DNA of 43,775 bases from Halieaceae bacterium. Lineage in GTDB: Bacteria > Pseudomonadota > Gammaproteobacteria > Pseudomonadales > Halieaceae. Made by a program: the position numbers and the translations under genes. The stretch is from assembly GCA_028277365.1 (NCBI GenBank), contig JANQGK010000257.1, positions 1 to 43,775 on the forward strand. Reading direction: 5' to 3'. Below are positions 26,342 to 35,338 of the stretch, in pieces (position 1 is the first letter of the stretch; each line of letters opens with the position of its first letter). Below the pieces are notes generated by a model that saw only the letters and a program-made list of their open reading frames with translations, was not told where the DNA came from and searched no databases.

Positions 26342-27196
26342 GTGAGCCCTGCTGAAAAAAACCCCGTCCACGTCAACCTGATCGCCTGTGGTGACCTTGG
26401 GACTGCGGTCGCCCTCGAATTGGCCGCCCGCGGTGACCGGCCGCTGGCGCTGCGTCGCAATATCGCCGTCCTGCCGGATGGCCTGCCGACGCTGGCACTG
26501 GACTATGGCGATCCGGCGTCGCTGGCGCAGCTGGCAGAGCACCCCGCCGACATTTCCATACTTACGCCGACGCCACCCTCCCGCGACGTGGAGGGTTATC
26601 GGGCCGGCTATCTGCGACCGGTGGAGAACCTGCTGGCCCTGTGGCAGGACCTGCCGCCGCAGCGCTTGATCTACGTGTCCAGCACCAGGGTGTACGGCGA
26701 CGCCGATGGTGATTGGGTCGATGAGGCATCGCCCCTGGCTCCGGCAGATGGCCAGGCCGAAGTCCTGGTGGCCGCCGAGCAGCGCCTGCTGGACAGCCAC
26801 CACGACGTCACGGTGTTGCGCTTTTCCGGGATCTACGGCCGCAGCCCTAGCCGCCTGCTGGCAAGAATCCAGGCCGGCGATATCGTCACCCCGGAGCCAC
26901 CCCATTACAGCAATCGCATTCATCGCGACGACTGTGTCGGTTTCTTGCTGCACCTGCTCGACCTCGAGCGCCGGGAACCGGTCTACCTGGCCAGTGATGA
27001 CCGGCCGTCCCTGAGTTACGAGGTGGAAAGCTGGCTGGCGGCGCAGCTGGGCGTCACCGGGCCAAGGGAGACGGTAGCCCCGCCGGCGGGCAGTCGGCGC
27101 TGCCGCAACACACTGATGCGAGCGTCGGGTTACGCGCTGCGCCACCCGGATTACCGAGCCGGCTACGGCGCTATGCTGGCGCTCACAGCGCCATGA
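26342..27196 (+). CDS. NAD-dependent epimerase/dehydratase-like protein (extended SDR)
   Basis: About 284 residues from GTG 26342, chosen because upstream codons run into recG's start region. An N-terminal Rossmann strand (VNLIACGDLGTAVALELAARG) has a variant glycine motif. An active-site region LIYVSSTRVYGD follows, with Ser and a Tyr that is not in a standard YxxxK (VYGDADGD). FSGIYG and NRIHRDDCVGFLLHLL are typical of extended SDRs such as YeeZ-like proteins. The changed catalytic motif suggests a nucleotide-binding role or altered chemistry. It diverges from recG and overlaps ridA tail to tail by 14 bp. Substrate unknown. Confidence 0.85.
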   Translation: MSPAEKNPVHVNLIACGDLGTAVALELAARGDRPLALRRNIAVLPDGLPTLALDYGDPASLAQLAEHPADISILTPTPPSRDVEGYRAGYLRPVENLLALWQDLPPQRLIYVSSTRVYGDADGDWVDEASPLAPADGQAEVLVAAEQRLLDSHHDVTVLRFSGIYGRSPSRLLARIQAGDIVTPEPPHYSNRIHRDDCVGFLLHLLDLERREPVYLASDDRPSLSYEVESWLAAQLGVTGPRETVAPPAGSRRCRNTLMRASGYALRHPDYRAGYGAMLALTAP

Positions 27197-27566
27197 TGAC
27201 TTCGACTTCGACGTCGGCTCCCTTGGGCAGCGCCGCCACCTGTACGCAGGCCCGGGCCGGGTAGGGCTCGGCGAAGAACTCCGCCATGACCGCGTTGACC
27301 GCGGCAAAATCCTCGAGATTGGTCAGGCTGATGTTGACCTTCACCGCGTCGTTGAGAGTGCCGCCAGCGGCCTCGGCCACGGCGCTCAAGTTCTTAAACA
27401 CCTGCCGGGCCTGGGCGCTGGTGTCGCCTTCCACCAGGGTCATGGAAGCGGGGTCCAGTGGGATTTGTCCCGACAGCCACACGGTGTTGCCGACTTTGAC
27501 GGCCTGTGAGTAGGGCCCGATCGCCTCGGGGGCATCGGCGCTGGAGATGACGGCGCGGTTAGTCAT
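27183..27566 (-). CDS. ridA: RidA family imine/enamine deaminase
   Basis: Hydrolyses reactive 2-aminoacrylate and related imines released by PLP enzymes, protecting the cell. At 127 residues it has the family length of a single YjgF/RidA domain. Conserved segments are AIGPYSQAVKVGN, WLSGQIPLDP, NLSAVAEAAGGTL and PARACVQVAALPKGADVEVE, the latter containing the Arg that binds the substrate carboxylate. It follows spoT by 10 bp on the same strand, so it is the distal gene of the rpoZ-spoT transcript, in the position taken by trmH in E. coli. Confidence 0.96.
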   Translation of the reverse strand: MTNRAVISSADAPEAIGPYSQAVKVGNTVWLSGQIPLDPASMTLVEGDTSAQARQVFKNLSAVAEAAGGTLNDAVKVNISLTNLEDFAAVNAVMAEFFAEPYPARACVQVAALPKGADVEVEVIMAL

Positions 27567-27576
27567 GGCAATTCCT

Positions 27577-29691
27577 TCAATGCTTGATGCGGGTAACCTT
27601 GTGGACTTCCTTCAGGCCGCGAATGCGTTTGAGAATCTGCGCCAGGTGCACGCGATTCTTCACCGACATTTCAAGATTTACGTAGCTGAACTGATAGTCC
27701 TTGTCCTCGGTACTGATTTTCTCGATGTTGGCATCGAGGCTGTTGATGCGGGTGGCCAGCACTGCCAGCATACCGCGGCGGTTTTCCACTTCGATACGCA
27801 GGGCGGCGACAAACTCCCCCTCGACCTGGTCGTCCCAGCGTAGGGGGACCAGCCGGTCCGCGTTCTCGCGCAGTTCTGCCAGGTTATGGCAGCCCTCCCG
27901 GTGCACCACGATGCCGCGCTCGGCACTGATATAGCCGGCTATCGCATCGCCGGGGATCGGGTGGCAGCACTTGCCATAGCTGACCATGAAACCCTCGGTA
28001 CCGCGGATCGCTACCGGCTGCGGCGAGAACCCGCCGTCGGTGGCATCCGGCGTTTCGCCCAGCAGCTGCTGCGCGGTGATGGTGGCCACCCGGTTGCCCT
28101 TGGCGATGTCTTCCAGCAATTGGTTTATGTGCTTGTAGCCGGCCCGCTCCAGGTAGGGCTCGATCTTGGCCGACTCAAGGGCGTCGAAATGCGTGTCCAG
28201 GGCCATTAGTGCCTTGTCCAGCAGCCGCTTGCCGAGATCGATGGAATCCTCACGGCGCTGCTGTTTCAAAAAGTGGCGGATATTGGTGCGAGCCTTGGCG
28301 GTGACCGCGTAGTTGAACCAGGCCGGGTTGGGCCGCGCCCCCGGGGCGGTGAGAATCTCCACCGTCTGGCCGCTCTGCAGCGGCTCCGACAGCGGTGCCA
28401 GGCGCCGGTTAATGCGGCAGGCCACACAGCTGTTGCCGACGTCAGTATGCACCGCGTAGGCGAAGTCCACAGCGGTGGCACCCCGCGGTAGCTCCATAAT
28501 GTCGCCCTTGGGCGTGAATACGTAGACCTCGTCCGGGAACAGGTCGATCTTCACGCTCTCGATAAACTCCAGCGAGTTGCCGGCCCGCTGCTGCATTTCC
28601 AGCAGGCCTTGTACCCACTGGCGGGCCCGGGCGTGGCTGCCGCTGGCGGCGGTCGAGTCGCTGGACTTGTAGAGCCAGTGTGCGGCGATGCCATTGTTGG
28701 CCATCTCTTCCATGTCGCGGGTGCGAATCTGGATTTCGATGGGCACGCCGTGCATGCCCATGAGCACCGTGTGCAAGGATTGATAGCCGTTGGCCTTGGG
28801 GATGGCGATGTAGTCCTTGAACTCCCCCGGCACCGGAGCGTACAGGTTGTGCACGCAGCCCAGCACCCGGTAGCAGGTGTCCACCGAGTCGACGATGATG
28901 CGGAAGGCGAAGATGTCCATGATCTCTGAGAAGTTCTTGCCCTTCGTCTTCATCTTCAGATAGATGCTGTACAGGTGCTTTTCGCGGCCGATGACCTCGG
29001 CGCTGTGGCCCTCCTGCTCCAGGCAGTTCTGTAGCTGGTGGCGGATCTTTTCCACCAGCTCCTTGCGGTTGCCGCGGGCGCGCCTCACGGCGGCGGAGAT
29101 GCGCTCAGCCCGCATCGGGTGCAGAGCGCTGAAGCCGAGGTTCTCGAACTCCATGCGCACGTTGTTCATGCCCAGCCGCAGCGCGATGGGGGCGTACATT
29201 TCCAAAGTCTCGCGGGCGATGCGGCGGCGCTTGTCGACCTGCAGTACGCCCAGGGTGCGCATGTTGTGGAGGCGATCGGCAAGCTTCACCAGGATCACGC
29301 GAATATCCTTGGCCATAGCCAGCGCCATTTTCTGGAAGTTCTCAGCCTGCTTTTCGGCCTGGGAGCTGAACTCGATCTGGGTCAGCTTACTGACGCCGTC
29401 CACCAGCTCAGCCACGGTGGGCCCGAACTGAGCGCCGATGGCCTCTTTCTTGATGCCGGTGTCTTCGATTACGTCGTGCAGCATGGCGGCCATCAGGCTC
29501 TGATGGTCCATGTGCATGTCGGCGAGGATGCCGGCCACGGCCAGCGGGTGGGTAACGTAGGCTTCGCCGCTGCGGCGAAACTGGCCGTGGTGCGCCTGCT
29601 CCGCAAAGAAGTAGGCTCGCTTGACCTGATTACTCTCCTCGGGGGTGAGGTAGGTCTGGAGGATGCTGTCGAGGCCGCTGATGCTGTTCAC
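27577..29691 (-). CDS. spoT: Bifunctional (p)ppGpp synthetase/hydrolase SpoT
   Basis: Makes and degrades the alarmone (p)ppGpp. It has 704 residues with an N-terminal HD hydrolase domain containing HPLAVAGILADM and the HDVIEDT metal motif. The synthetase domain has GREKHLYSIYLKMK, FKDYIAIPKANGYQSLH and QIRTRDMEEMA. A TGS domain (YVFTPKGDIMELPRGAT), a CCHPIPGD zinc-finger-like region and a C-terminal ACT domain complete it. Because the hydrolase motif is intact, it is SpoT/Rel-like rather than RelA-like. The start is GTG 29691, in agreement with the E. coli N-terminus. rpoZ lies 62 bp upstream and ridA 10 bp downstream. Confidence 0.98.
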   Translation of the reverse strand: MNSISGLDSILQTYLTPEESNQVKRAYFFAEQAHHGQFRRSGEAYVTHPLAVAGILADMHMDHQSLMAAMLHDVIEDTGIKKEAIGAQFGPTVAELVDGVSKLTQIEFSSQAEKQAENFQKMALAMAKDIRVILVKLADRLHNMRTLGVLQVDKRRRIARETLEMYAPIALRLGMNNVRMEFENLGFSALHPMRAERISAAVRRARGNRKELVEKIRHQLQNCLEQEGHSAEVIGREKHLYSIYLKMKTKGKNFSEIMDIFAFRIIVDSVDTCYRVLGCVHNLYAPVPGEFKDYIAIPKANGYQSLHTVLMGMHGVPIEIQIRTRDMEEMANNGIAAHWLYKSSDSTAASGSHARARQWVQGLLEMQQRAGNSLEFIESVKIDLFPDEVYVFTPKGDIMELPRGATAVDFAYAVHTDVGNSCVACRINRRLAPLSEPLQSGQTVEILTAPGARPNPAWFNYAVTAKARTNIRHFLKQQRREDSIDLGKRLLDKALMALDTHFDALESAKIEPYLERAGYKHINQLLEDIAKGNRVATITAQQLLGETPDATDGGFSPQPVAIRGTEGFMVSYGKCCHPIPGDAIAGYISAERGIVVHREGCHNLAELRENADRLVPLRWDDQVEGEFVAALRIEVENRRGMLAVLATRINSLDANIEKISTEDKDYQFSYVNLEMSVKNRVHLAQILKRIRGLKEVHKVTRIKH

Positions 29692-29753
29692 TGACCTATG
29701 CTCTCACATTCGAACACAGTTGCAGCCCCAGCGCCTCGCCAGTCGCGGCGGGC

Positions 29754-30017
29754 TTAGAGTGCCTCGGGGCTGGACTCCATGGCTTCCAGCAGCTCTTCTT
29801 CCGCGTCGACTTCTTCCTCGCGCTCGAGAATCTCGGGTGTAATAAAACCTTCCGCGATTTCGCGCAGGGCGATTACGGTGGGCTTGTCCGACTCTTCTTC
29901 CACCATCGGGTCCTTGCCGCCGGTGGCCATCTGCCGGGCGCGCTTGCTGGCGACCATCACCAGCTCAAAGCGGTTTGCGACGTTTTCCAGACAATCTTCT
30001 ACGGTTACACGTGCCAT
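29754..30017 (-). CDS. rpoZ: RNA polymerase omega subunit
   Basis: An 87-residue small subunit that helps assemble RNA polymerase and forms part of a ppGpp-binding site. It is recognised by [20 protein letters not shown], the ASKRARQM segment and [14 protein letters not shown]. The acidic tail ([18 protein letters not shown]) is typical of gammaproteobacterial omega. The gene sits between gmk (155 bp upstream) and spoT, the usual order gmk-rpoZ-spoT, joining guanylate synthesis with alarmone control. Confidence 0.97.
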   Translation of the reverse strand: MARVTVEDCLENVANRFELVMVASKRARQMATGGKDPMVEEESDKPTVIALREIAEGFITPEILEREEEVDAEEELLEAMESSPEAL

Positions 30018-30172
30018 TTTGGGTTCCTGTATCGCAGCCAGCGCCGTGCCGGTGGCAGGCAGCGGCTGCTTGAATAAAAGTGTAAGGGTCGTTGCCAGCC
30101 AGGTGCGCGGAGCGCCCCCGAATGCCTCCGGCCGATCAAACGGAAGCGGAGAAGTATAACAAAAACATTAGC

Positions 30173-30823
<651 letters not shown>

Positions 30824-31693
30824 TTATTCAATATTCTGGATCTGTTCGCGCATTTGCTCGATCAGCACCTTCAATTCCACTGCGTTCTGGGTGGTGCTGG
30901 TAGCCAGCGACTTGGACGAGAGAGTGTTGGCCTCGCGGTTGAGCTCCTGCATCAGGAAATCCAGGCGCCGGCCGCAGGGGCCGCCCTTCTTCAGGACCCG
31001 GCCGACCTCTTCCACGTGGGCCACCAACCGGTCCAGCTCCTCGTCCACGTCGGCCTTCTGGGCGACAATCGCGAGCTCCTGCTCGAGACGCTCCGGGTCG
31101 GCTTCCACGCCCAGGTCCGCCACCCGGGCACGCATCCGCTCGTGCTGGTGCGCCAGCAGCTCCGGCATGCGCGCACGGGCCGCCTCGACCTCGACGTTGA
31201 CCGCGGCCAGCCGCTCGCGGATAAAACTGGCAAGCTTGCCGCCCTCCCGGGCGCGGGTATCTACCAGTGTATCCAGGGCCTGTTCGAACAGCGCCAGGGA
31301 GCGTTTCGCCAGGGCGTCGGCGTCCTCGGTGCCACCTTCCACCAGCCCGGGCCACTGCAGGATTTCCAGGCTGCTGGGCGGCCGGGCCTGGCTGACCTCG
31401 GCTTCTATCTCGGCCATGGCGGTGGCCAATGCAGCCAGCCTTTCGCGGTTGATATCCAGCGCACCTTCGCTGCCTGCCTGTGCCTGCCAGCGGAACTGCA
31501 CCTCGACCTTACCGCGGGACAGGCGTTGCTGCAGCCGCTCGCGCAGGGCTGTCTCCAGGCCGCGCACGGCCTCGGGCAATTTGAACTGGCAATCCAGGTA
31601 GCGGTGGTTGACCGAGCGTATTTCCACGGCCAGGCTGCCGGGGCCGGCCTCATCGCTCTCCCTGGCGAAGGCGGTCATGCTGTTGACGTTCAT
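30824..31693 (-). CDS. yicC: YicC/YloC family endoribonuclease
   Basis: A 289-residue protein from ATG 31693 (MNVNSMTAFARES); E. coli YicC has 287. The N-terminal domain has SLAVEIRSVNHRYLDCQFKL and LSRGKVEVQ. The C-terminal DUF1732 region contains RLEQELAIVAQKADVDEELD, GRRLDFLMQELNREANTLSS and the invariant end VLIEQMREQIQNIE. Family members cleave RNA, and E. coli YicC has been linked to sRNA decay. The longer upstream frame overlaps rph antisense and is not coding. It diverges from rph, also an RNA-processing gene, and precedes gmk. Confidence 0.97.
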   Translation of the reverse strand: MNVNSMTAFARESDEAGPGSLAVEIRSVNHRYLDCQFKLPEAVRGLETALRERLQQRLSRGKVEVQFRWQAQAGSEGALDINRERLAALATAMAEIEAEVSQARPPSSLEILQWPGLVEGGTEDADALAKRSLALFEQALDTLVDTRAREGGKLASFIRERLAAVNVEVEAARARMPELLAHQHERMRARVADLGVEADPERLEQELAIVAQKADVDEELDRLVAHVEEVGRVLKKGGPCGRRLDFLMQELNREANTLSSKSLATSTTQNAVELKVLIEQMREQIQNIE

Positions 31694-31768
31694 GCGGCCC
31701 CCCGAAAAGGTCACGATTTTAACAGCCCGCGGCGGATTCGCCAGTGACGTGGGTCGCGTTCTATACCG

Positions 31769-31774
31769 TATAAT
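31769..31774 (+). promoter_or_regulatory. Consensus -10 box upstream of rph
   Basis: TATAAT matches the sigma-70 consensus perfectly and lies 30 bp before the rph ATG, predicting a leader of about 24 nt. The -35 region (around 31745-31751, TGACGTG) is poor, so the promoter call rests on the -10 and its place between divergent genes. Confidence 0.42.
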
Positions 31775-31804
31775 TCCGCGCCCGATACCTTGAGTGAATC
31801 TCCT

Positions 31805-32527
31805 ATGCCCAGACCAAGCGGCCGCGCACCCGATCAGCTGCGCGATATCAGTTTCACCCGCCACTTCACCCGGCACGCCGAGGGCTCGGTACTGGTGGCC
31901 TTTGGCGATACCCGGGTGATTTGTACCGCCAGCGTAACCGAGGGTGTGCCACGTTTCCTGCGTGGCCAGGGCCGCGGTTGGCTGACCGCCGAGTACGGCA
32001 TGCTGCCCCGCTCCACCGATGAGCGCATGGACCGGGAAGCCGCTCGCGGCAAACAGGGCGGCCGCACGGTGGAAATCCAGCGCCTGATCGGTCGCTCGCT
32101 GCGTGCGGCAGTGGACTTGGAGCAGCTGGGTGAGCACACCATCAACATCGACTGCGACGTGATTCAGGCTGACGGTGGCACCCGCACGGCTGCGATTTCC
32201 GGGAGCTGCGTGGCCCTGGTTGACGCCCTGCGATTCCTACAGCGGGAGCGCCGCATCGAGGGCGACCCCCTGCGGCAGATGATTGCCTCGGTGTCAGTGG
32301 GTGTGGTGAATGGCGAACCGGTACTGGACCTGGATTATGTTGAAGACTCCGGCGCCGATACCGATATGAACGTGATCATGGCCGATAACGGTGAGTTCAT
32401 CGAGGTACAGGGCACCGCCGAGGGCGCCCCCTTCCAGCGCGCAGACCTCGACAGCATGCTCGACCTGGCGGCTGAGGGTATTGCCGAGATTTGCACGCTG
32501 CAGCAGCAGGCGCTGAACGGGGACTGA
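31805..32527 (+). CDS. rph: Ribonuclease PH
   Basis: Phosphorolytic 3'-5' exoribonuclease that trims tRNA 3' ends. It has 240 residues from ATG 31805 ([15 protein letters not shown]), matching E. coli at 238; a TTG 15 bp upstream would add five residues. Signatures are [71 protein letters not shown] and [20 protein letters not shown]. It converges on the Crc-like gene with 21 bp between stops. Unlike in E. coli, pyrE is not directly downstream, because the Crc-like gene intervenes. Confidence 0.98.
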   Translation: MPRPSGRAPDQLRDISFTRHFTRHAEGSVLVAFGDTRVICTASVTEGVPRFLRGQGRGWLTAEYGMLPRSTDERMDREAARGKQGGRTVEIQRLIGRSLRAAVDLEQLGEHTINIDCDVIQADGGTRTAAISGSCVALVDALRFLQRERRIEGDPLRQMIASVSVGVVNGEPVLDLDYVEDSGADTDMNVIMADNGEFIEVQGTAEGAPFQRADLDSMLDLAAEGIAEICTLQQQALNGD

Positions 32528-32548
32528 GAGCGAGGCGCCAGTTTTTGG

Positions 32549-33319
32549 CTAGACCGCAGGCTCCAGGTCGTAGTCCATGATGATGGGTGCGTGGTTGGAG
32601 AAAACCTTGGCCTTATAGATCGCGCCGTACTCAATGGCGTATTTCATGCCGCCGGATACCAGTTGGAAATCGGTGCGCAGCCCGTTGCTGTCACGGTCAC
32701 CCTCCGGCCACCAGCTGAACTCGTCGCTGTCAGAATTGATTTCCCGGAAGGCGTCGACATAACCGAGTTCCAGCACTTCGTCCATCCACTGGCGCTCTTC
32801 AGCGAGAAATCCGCTGCGGGTGCTATTGCGCTCCGTGTCCTGCACATCGCCAGCCGTATGGGCGAGGTTCCAACCGCCGCAGATAACAAATTCGCGGCGC
32901 TTGTTGCGGATCTTGTTGAGATGCGACTGCAGCAAGGCGAGAAACTCCGCTTTGCGAGCCTGTTGCTCGCTGCCGGCGTCACCGCCCGGCGGCACCAGCA
33001 GGCAGCCAATGCTGACGTTGGAGTAATCGGCCTGTATGTAACGGCCTTCCATATCAAAATCGCTAAAGCCGAGACCGGTCATAATCGCCTTGGGCAGGCT
33101 CTTGCAATACAGCGCAACGCCGTCGGACTTGCCCTCTACCGCGTCAAAAAAATAGGCGTTGTAATCGCTGGGGAAAAAGATGTCTGCCTGCAGATCGTAC
33201 TCAGCGCAGCAGAGATCCTGAACGCAAATAAAGTCTGCGTCCTGTTCGAGAACCCAGTCGTAAAACCCATTATCAGCCGCATTTTTCACGCCGTCGGCGG
33301 AAAAACTGATAACCCTCAT
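32549..33319 (-). CDS. crc: Crc-like protein of the exonuclease III superfamily, catalytic residues lost
   Basis: A 256-residue endonuclease/exonuclease/phosphatase-fold protein whose length and sequence best fit Pseudomonas Crc (MRVIS start, DADFICVQD, GVALYCKSLPKAIMTGLGF, GRYIQADY, FSWWPE, HAPIIMDYD end). In Pseudomonas, Crc acts with Hfq to repress translation of catabolic genes. The nuclease metal residues are replaced: QE becomes Gln34-Asp35, GDxN becomes Gly148-Gly149-Trp150-Asn151, and SDH becomes Ser241-Asn242-His243. Catalysis is therefore unlikely. Its place between rph and pyrE equals that of Pseudomonas crc. Function as a catabolite regulator here is inference. Confidence 0.85.
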   Translation of the reverse strand: MRVISFSADGVKNAADNGFYDWVLEQDADFICVQDLCCAEYDLQADIFFPSDYNAYFFDAVEGKSDGVALYCKSLPKAIMTGLGFSDFDMEGRYIQADYSNVSIGCLLVPPGGDAGSEQQARKAEFLALLQSHLNKIRNKRREFVICGGWNLAHTAGDVQDTERNSTRSGFLAEERQWMDEVLELGYVDAFREINSDSDEFSWWPEGDRDSNGLRTDFQLVSGGMKYAIEYGAIYKAKVFSNHAPIIMDYDLEPAV

Positions 33320-33614
33320 TCAATCGCTCCTCAGGCGGACCTGTCATGGCCGCGAATGTCCATGCGGACCATGCGTAGATGCACTACGCGCGTTAACGGT
33401 GGTTGGCAGGCGGCCGATGGGACCGACATGCACAATCATGCGAGTAACGTGCGATAAAAAACTGTGTTGCCCAGAGTCAGTTCTGTGCCCTGCCCGGACG
33501 CGCTATTATGGTTGTTCGTTCCGGCGGCGGGTCAGCATTTATACCCCATTATCGGATTGCGATAAACCTTGAAGCAGGCAGGCCCACGGCGAAGCCGAGA
33601 CAGGACAGAGGCGG
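33320..33614. other. Divergent intergenic region crc-like / pyrE
   Basis: These 295 bp contain no credible gene. Two adjacent perfect hairpins lie at 33358-33369 (GTCC, ATGC, GGAC) and 33373-33389 (GCGTAG, ATGCA, CTACGC), in the likely leader of the Crc-like gene. A weak TATTAT box at 33504-33509 could serve pyrE. Neither hairpin is followed by a T tract, so they are not ordinary terminators. The last 30 bp before pyrE have a purine-rich ribosome-binding region. Confidence 0.45.
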
Positions 33615-34265
33615 ATGGAAGACTACCAGGCGGAATTCATTGAGCTGGCTCGCGAACGCGAGGCCTTGAAGTTTGGCGAGTTTACGCTCAAGTCAGGCAG
33701 GCAAAGCCCCTATTTTTTCAACGCCGGTGCCTTTGACAGCGGTGCTGCGCTGGCACGCCTGGGTCGCTGCTATGCCAACGCGATAATCGCCGCCGGCGTC
33801 GAGTTCGATGTGCTGTTCGGACCGGCTTACAAGGGCATACCGCTGGCCGCCAGTGTAGCGATGGCGCTGGCCGATGAGCACAGTCGCGACGTGCCCTGGG
33901 CCTACAACCGCAAGGAAGCTAAAGATCACGGCGAGGGTGGCCTGCTGGTCGGCGCGACCCTGTCGGGCCGCCGGGTGCTGGTGGTGGACGACGTCATTAC
34001 CGCCGGAACCGCGGTGCGCGAGGCCCTGGCGCTTATCGATGCTGAAGGCGGCAGCTGTGCGGGGGTTGCGATCGGCCTCGATCGCATGGAGCGCGGCCAG
34101 GGTGAACTTTCCGCCATTCAGGAAATCGAAACGGAGTACGGTCTTGAGGTGGTCAGTATTGTGAACCTCGTCAACCTTATCGAGTACCTCGAATCCAGCG
34201 AAGGCAGCGACTTGCCAGCCCTGGAGGCAATGCTGGAATACAGATCACAGTACGGGGTGGCCTAG
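33615..34265 (+). CDS. pyrE: Orotate phosphoribosyltransferase
   Basis: Joins orotate to PRPP to give OMP in pyrimidine synthesis. It has 216 residues. The N-terminal [19 protein letters not shown] is the orotate-site region, [13 protein letters not shown] is the flexible-loop neighbour, [11 protein letters not shown] is the basic catalytic loop, and [18 protein letters not shown] is the PRPP motif. The start at ATG 33615 has AGAGGCGG just upstream. The rph-pyrE operon of E. coli is broken here, so the rph-linked attenuator known there is not expected. Confidence 0.98.
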   Translation: MEDYQAEFIELAREREALKFGEFTLKSGRQSPYFFNAGAFDSGAALARLGRCYANAIIAAGVEFDVLFGPAYKGIPLAASVAMALADEHSRDVPWAYNRKEAKDHGEGGLLVGATLSGRRVLVVDDVITAGTAVREALALIDAEGGSCAGVAIGLDRMERGQGELSAIQEIETEYGLEVVSIVNLVNLIEYLESSEGSDLPALEAMLEYRSQYGVA

Positions 34266-34324
34266 CTTGTGTGGCTCTGGTGCAAAGCCTATATTGTTTC
34301 CAGAGAGCTAAAATCCAAATTGAT

Positions 34325-34993
34325 ATGTTGATACGTGCAGCGACCAGGCTTATGGCGCTGGCGGTAGGGCTTGCCCTTGCCGTCAGCGTTTCGGCTGCGC
34401 GTGGCGCCGATTACCTTTACCGATACGTTAATGACGACGGCGTCACCGTCATCAACTACAGCATCCCGCCGGAGTTCGTTCATAAGGGCTACGAGATTCT
34501 CAACTCTGATGGCAGTGTGCACAAGGTGGTACCCCGGTCCCTCAGCGAGGAAGAACTGGCGGACCAGTCCGGTGAGGCTTACCAGGCCAGGGTGGCTGCC
34601 GAGGAGGCAGAGCGCCTGCGCAAGTGGGACGAATCGCTGCTGCTGAGATACTCCAGTATCGAGGACATCGAGGCAGCCCGCGACCGAGCCCTTGGTGAAC
34701 TCAAGATTCGCATCAGCATTCTGCGCTCTAACTTGCGTAGCCTGAAATCCCAGGTGGAGAGCAACCAAGAGCGTGCGGCCGACGCCGAGCGCCGCGGTGA
34801 AAAGGTACCAGTGGAACTGGTGGCCGCCATCGACGGCCTGCGCAGCGAAATTAGCGAAACTGAACGCGCCGTCGATGAGCGTACCCGGGAACTGGAAGTG
34901 GTTCGCGAGGGCTTCCAGCGCGACATCGACCGCTTCGCCCTCCTGCTCGACAAAGTTGAACTCCGCCGCCAATACTCCCGCCCCAAAAACTAA
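34325..34993 (+). CDS. DUF4124 domain protein with coiled coil, secreted
   Basis: A 222-residue protein from ATG 34325, with a signal peptide (MLIRAATRLMALAVGLALAV, cleavage near ARGA-D). Residues about 29-65 form a DUF4124-like domain (DYLYRYVNDDGVTVINYSIP and a Gly-Tyr-Glu segment). The rest, about 75-218, is charged and helical with a strong heptad pattern, predicted coiled coil (for example ELKIRISILRSNLRSLKSQ). An upstream in-frame ATG at 34271 would precede the signal peptide and is less likely. It lies 59 bp after pyrE and may be read from it. It is probably periplasmic; function unknown. Confidence 0.82.
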   Translation: MLIRAATRLMALAVGLALAVSVSAARGADYLYRYVNDDGVTVINYSIPPEFVHKGYEILNSDGSVHKVVPRSLSEEELADQSGEAYQARVAAEEAERLRKWDESLLLRYSSIEDIEAARDRALGELKIRISILRSNLRSLKSQVESNQERAADAERRGEKVPVELVAAIDGLRSEISETERAVDERTRELEVVREGFQRDIDRFALLLDKVELRRQYSRPKN

Positions 34994-35338
34994 CCGCCAG
35001 CTACGCCCGAATAAAGACTCGTTTTATGTGCTTAGTGCTGCGGCGCGATCTATGTGCATCCCCTCCACGGACACGCTAAAAACATGACATCCCTGTCTCG
35101 CTCGGCGACGCGGATCGCCGCCCGGGCCATCCATGGCCGCCGACGGTCTGTGGAGGGGGCGCACACAGCTCACGCCTTCGGGCAGAGCGAGATTCCCGGT
35201 TGATTGAAACGAAGCTTTATTTTTCGGGATTTCCACGAACGGAGCGCTCAGTTCCCACCTGCATTACGAAGCAGAGTTGCGGACTCCGGAAAAATCTAAC
35301 GACTTTTTTTGGAGCTTGAGGTGAGCGTAAGCTGCGGG
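34994..35338. other. Convergent intergenic region with dispersed repeat copy A
   Basis: 345 bp between the DUF4124 gene and slmA, which converge. The main feature is repeat A (35060-35158). The flanks hold short A/T runs (around 35218-35224 and 35304-35310) but no GC-rich hairpin directly followed by a T tract. I could not identify a terminator for either gene. Short open frames here are not supported. Confidence 0.6.
35060..35158 (-). repeat. Dispersed structured repeat, copy A
   Basis: 99 bp. The outer arms CCCCTCCACGGAC (35060-35072) and GTCTGTGGAGGGG (35146-35158) pair over 13 positions with one G-T wobble. They enclose a core (35070-35148, 79 nt including the inner stem) that is about 86% identical to the core of copy B in opposite orientation. 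Read on the minus strand it contains GACA-GGGA-TGTC (35086-35097), a 4-bp hairpin with a GNRA-type loop. It also contains a CCGTC/GATGG hairpin (35127-35146). It lies between convergent genes. Confidence 0.85.

Noticed and set aside
35060-35158. Integron attC-like or ordinary REP element
   Set aside because: No RYYYAAC/GTTRRRY ends, no integrase and no short 20-40 bp REP palindrome pattern. The conserved part is the core, not the ends.
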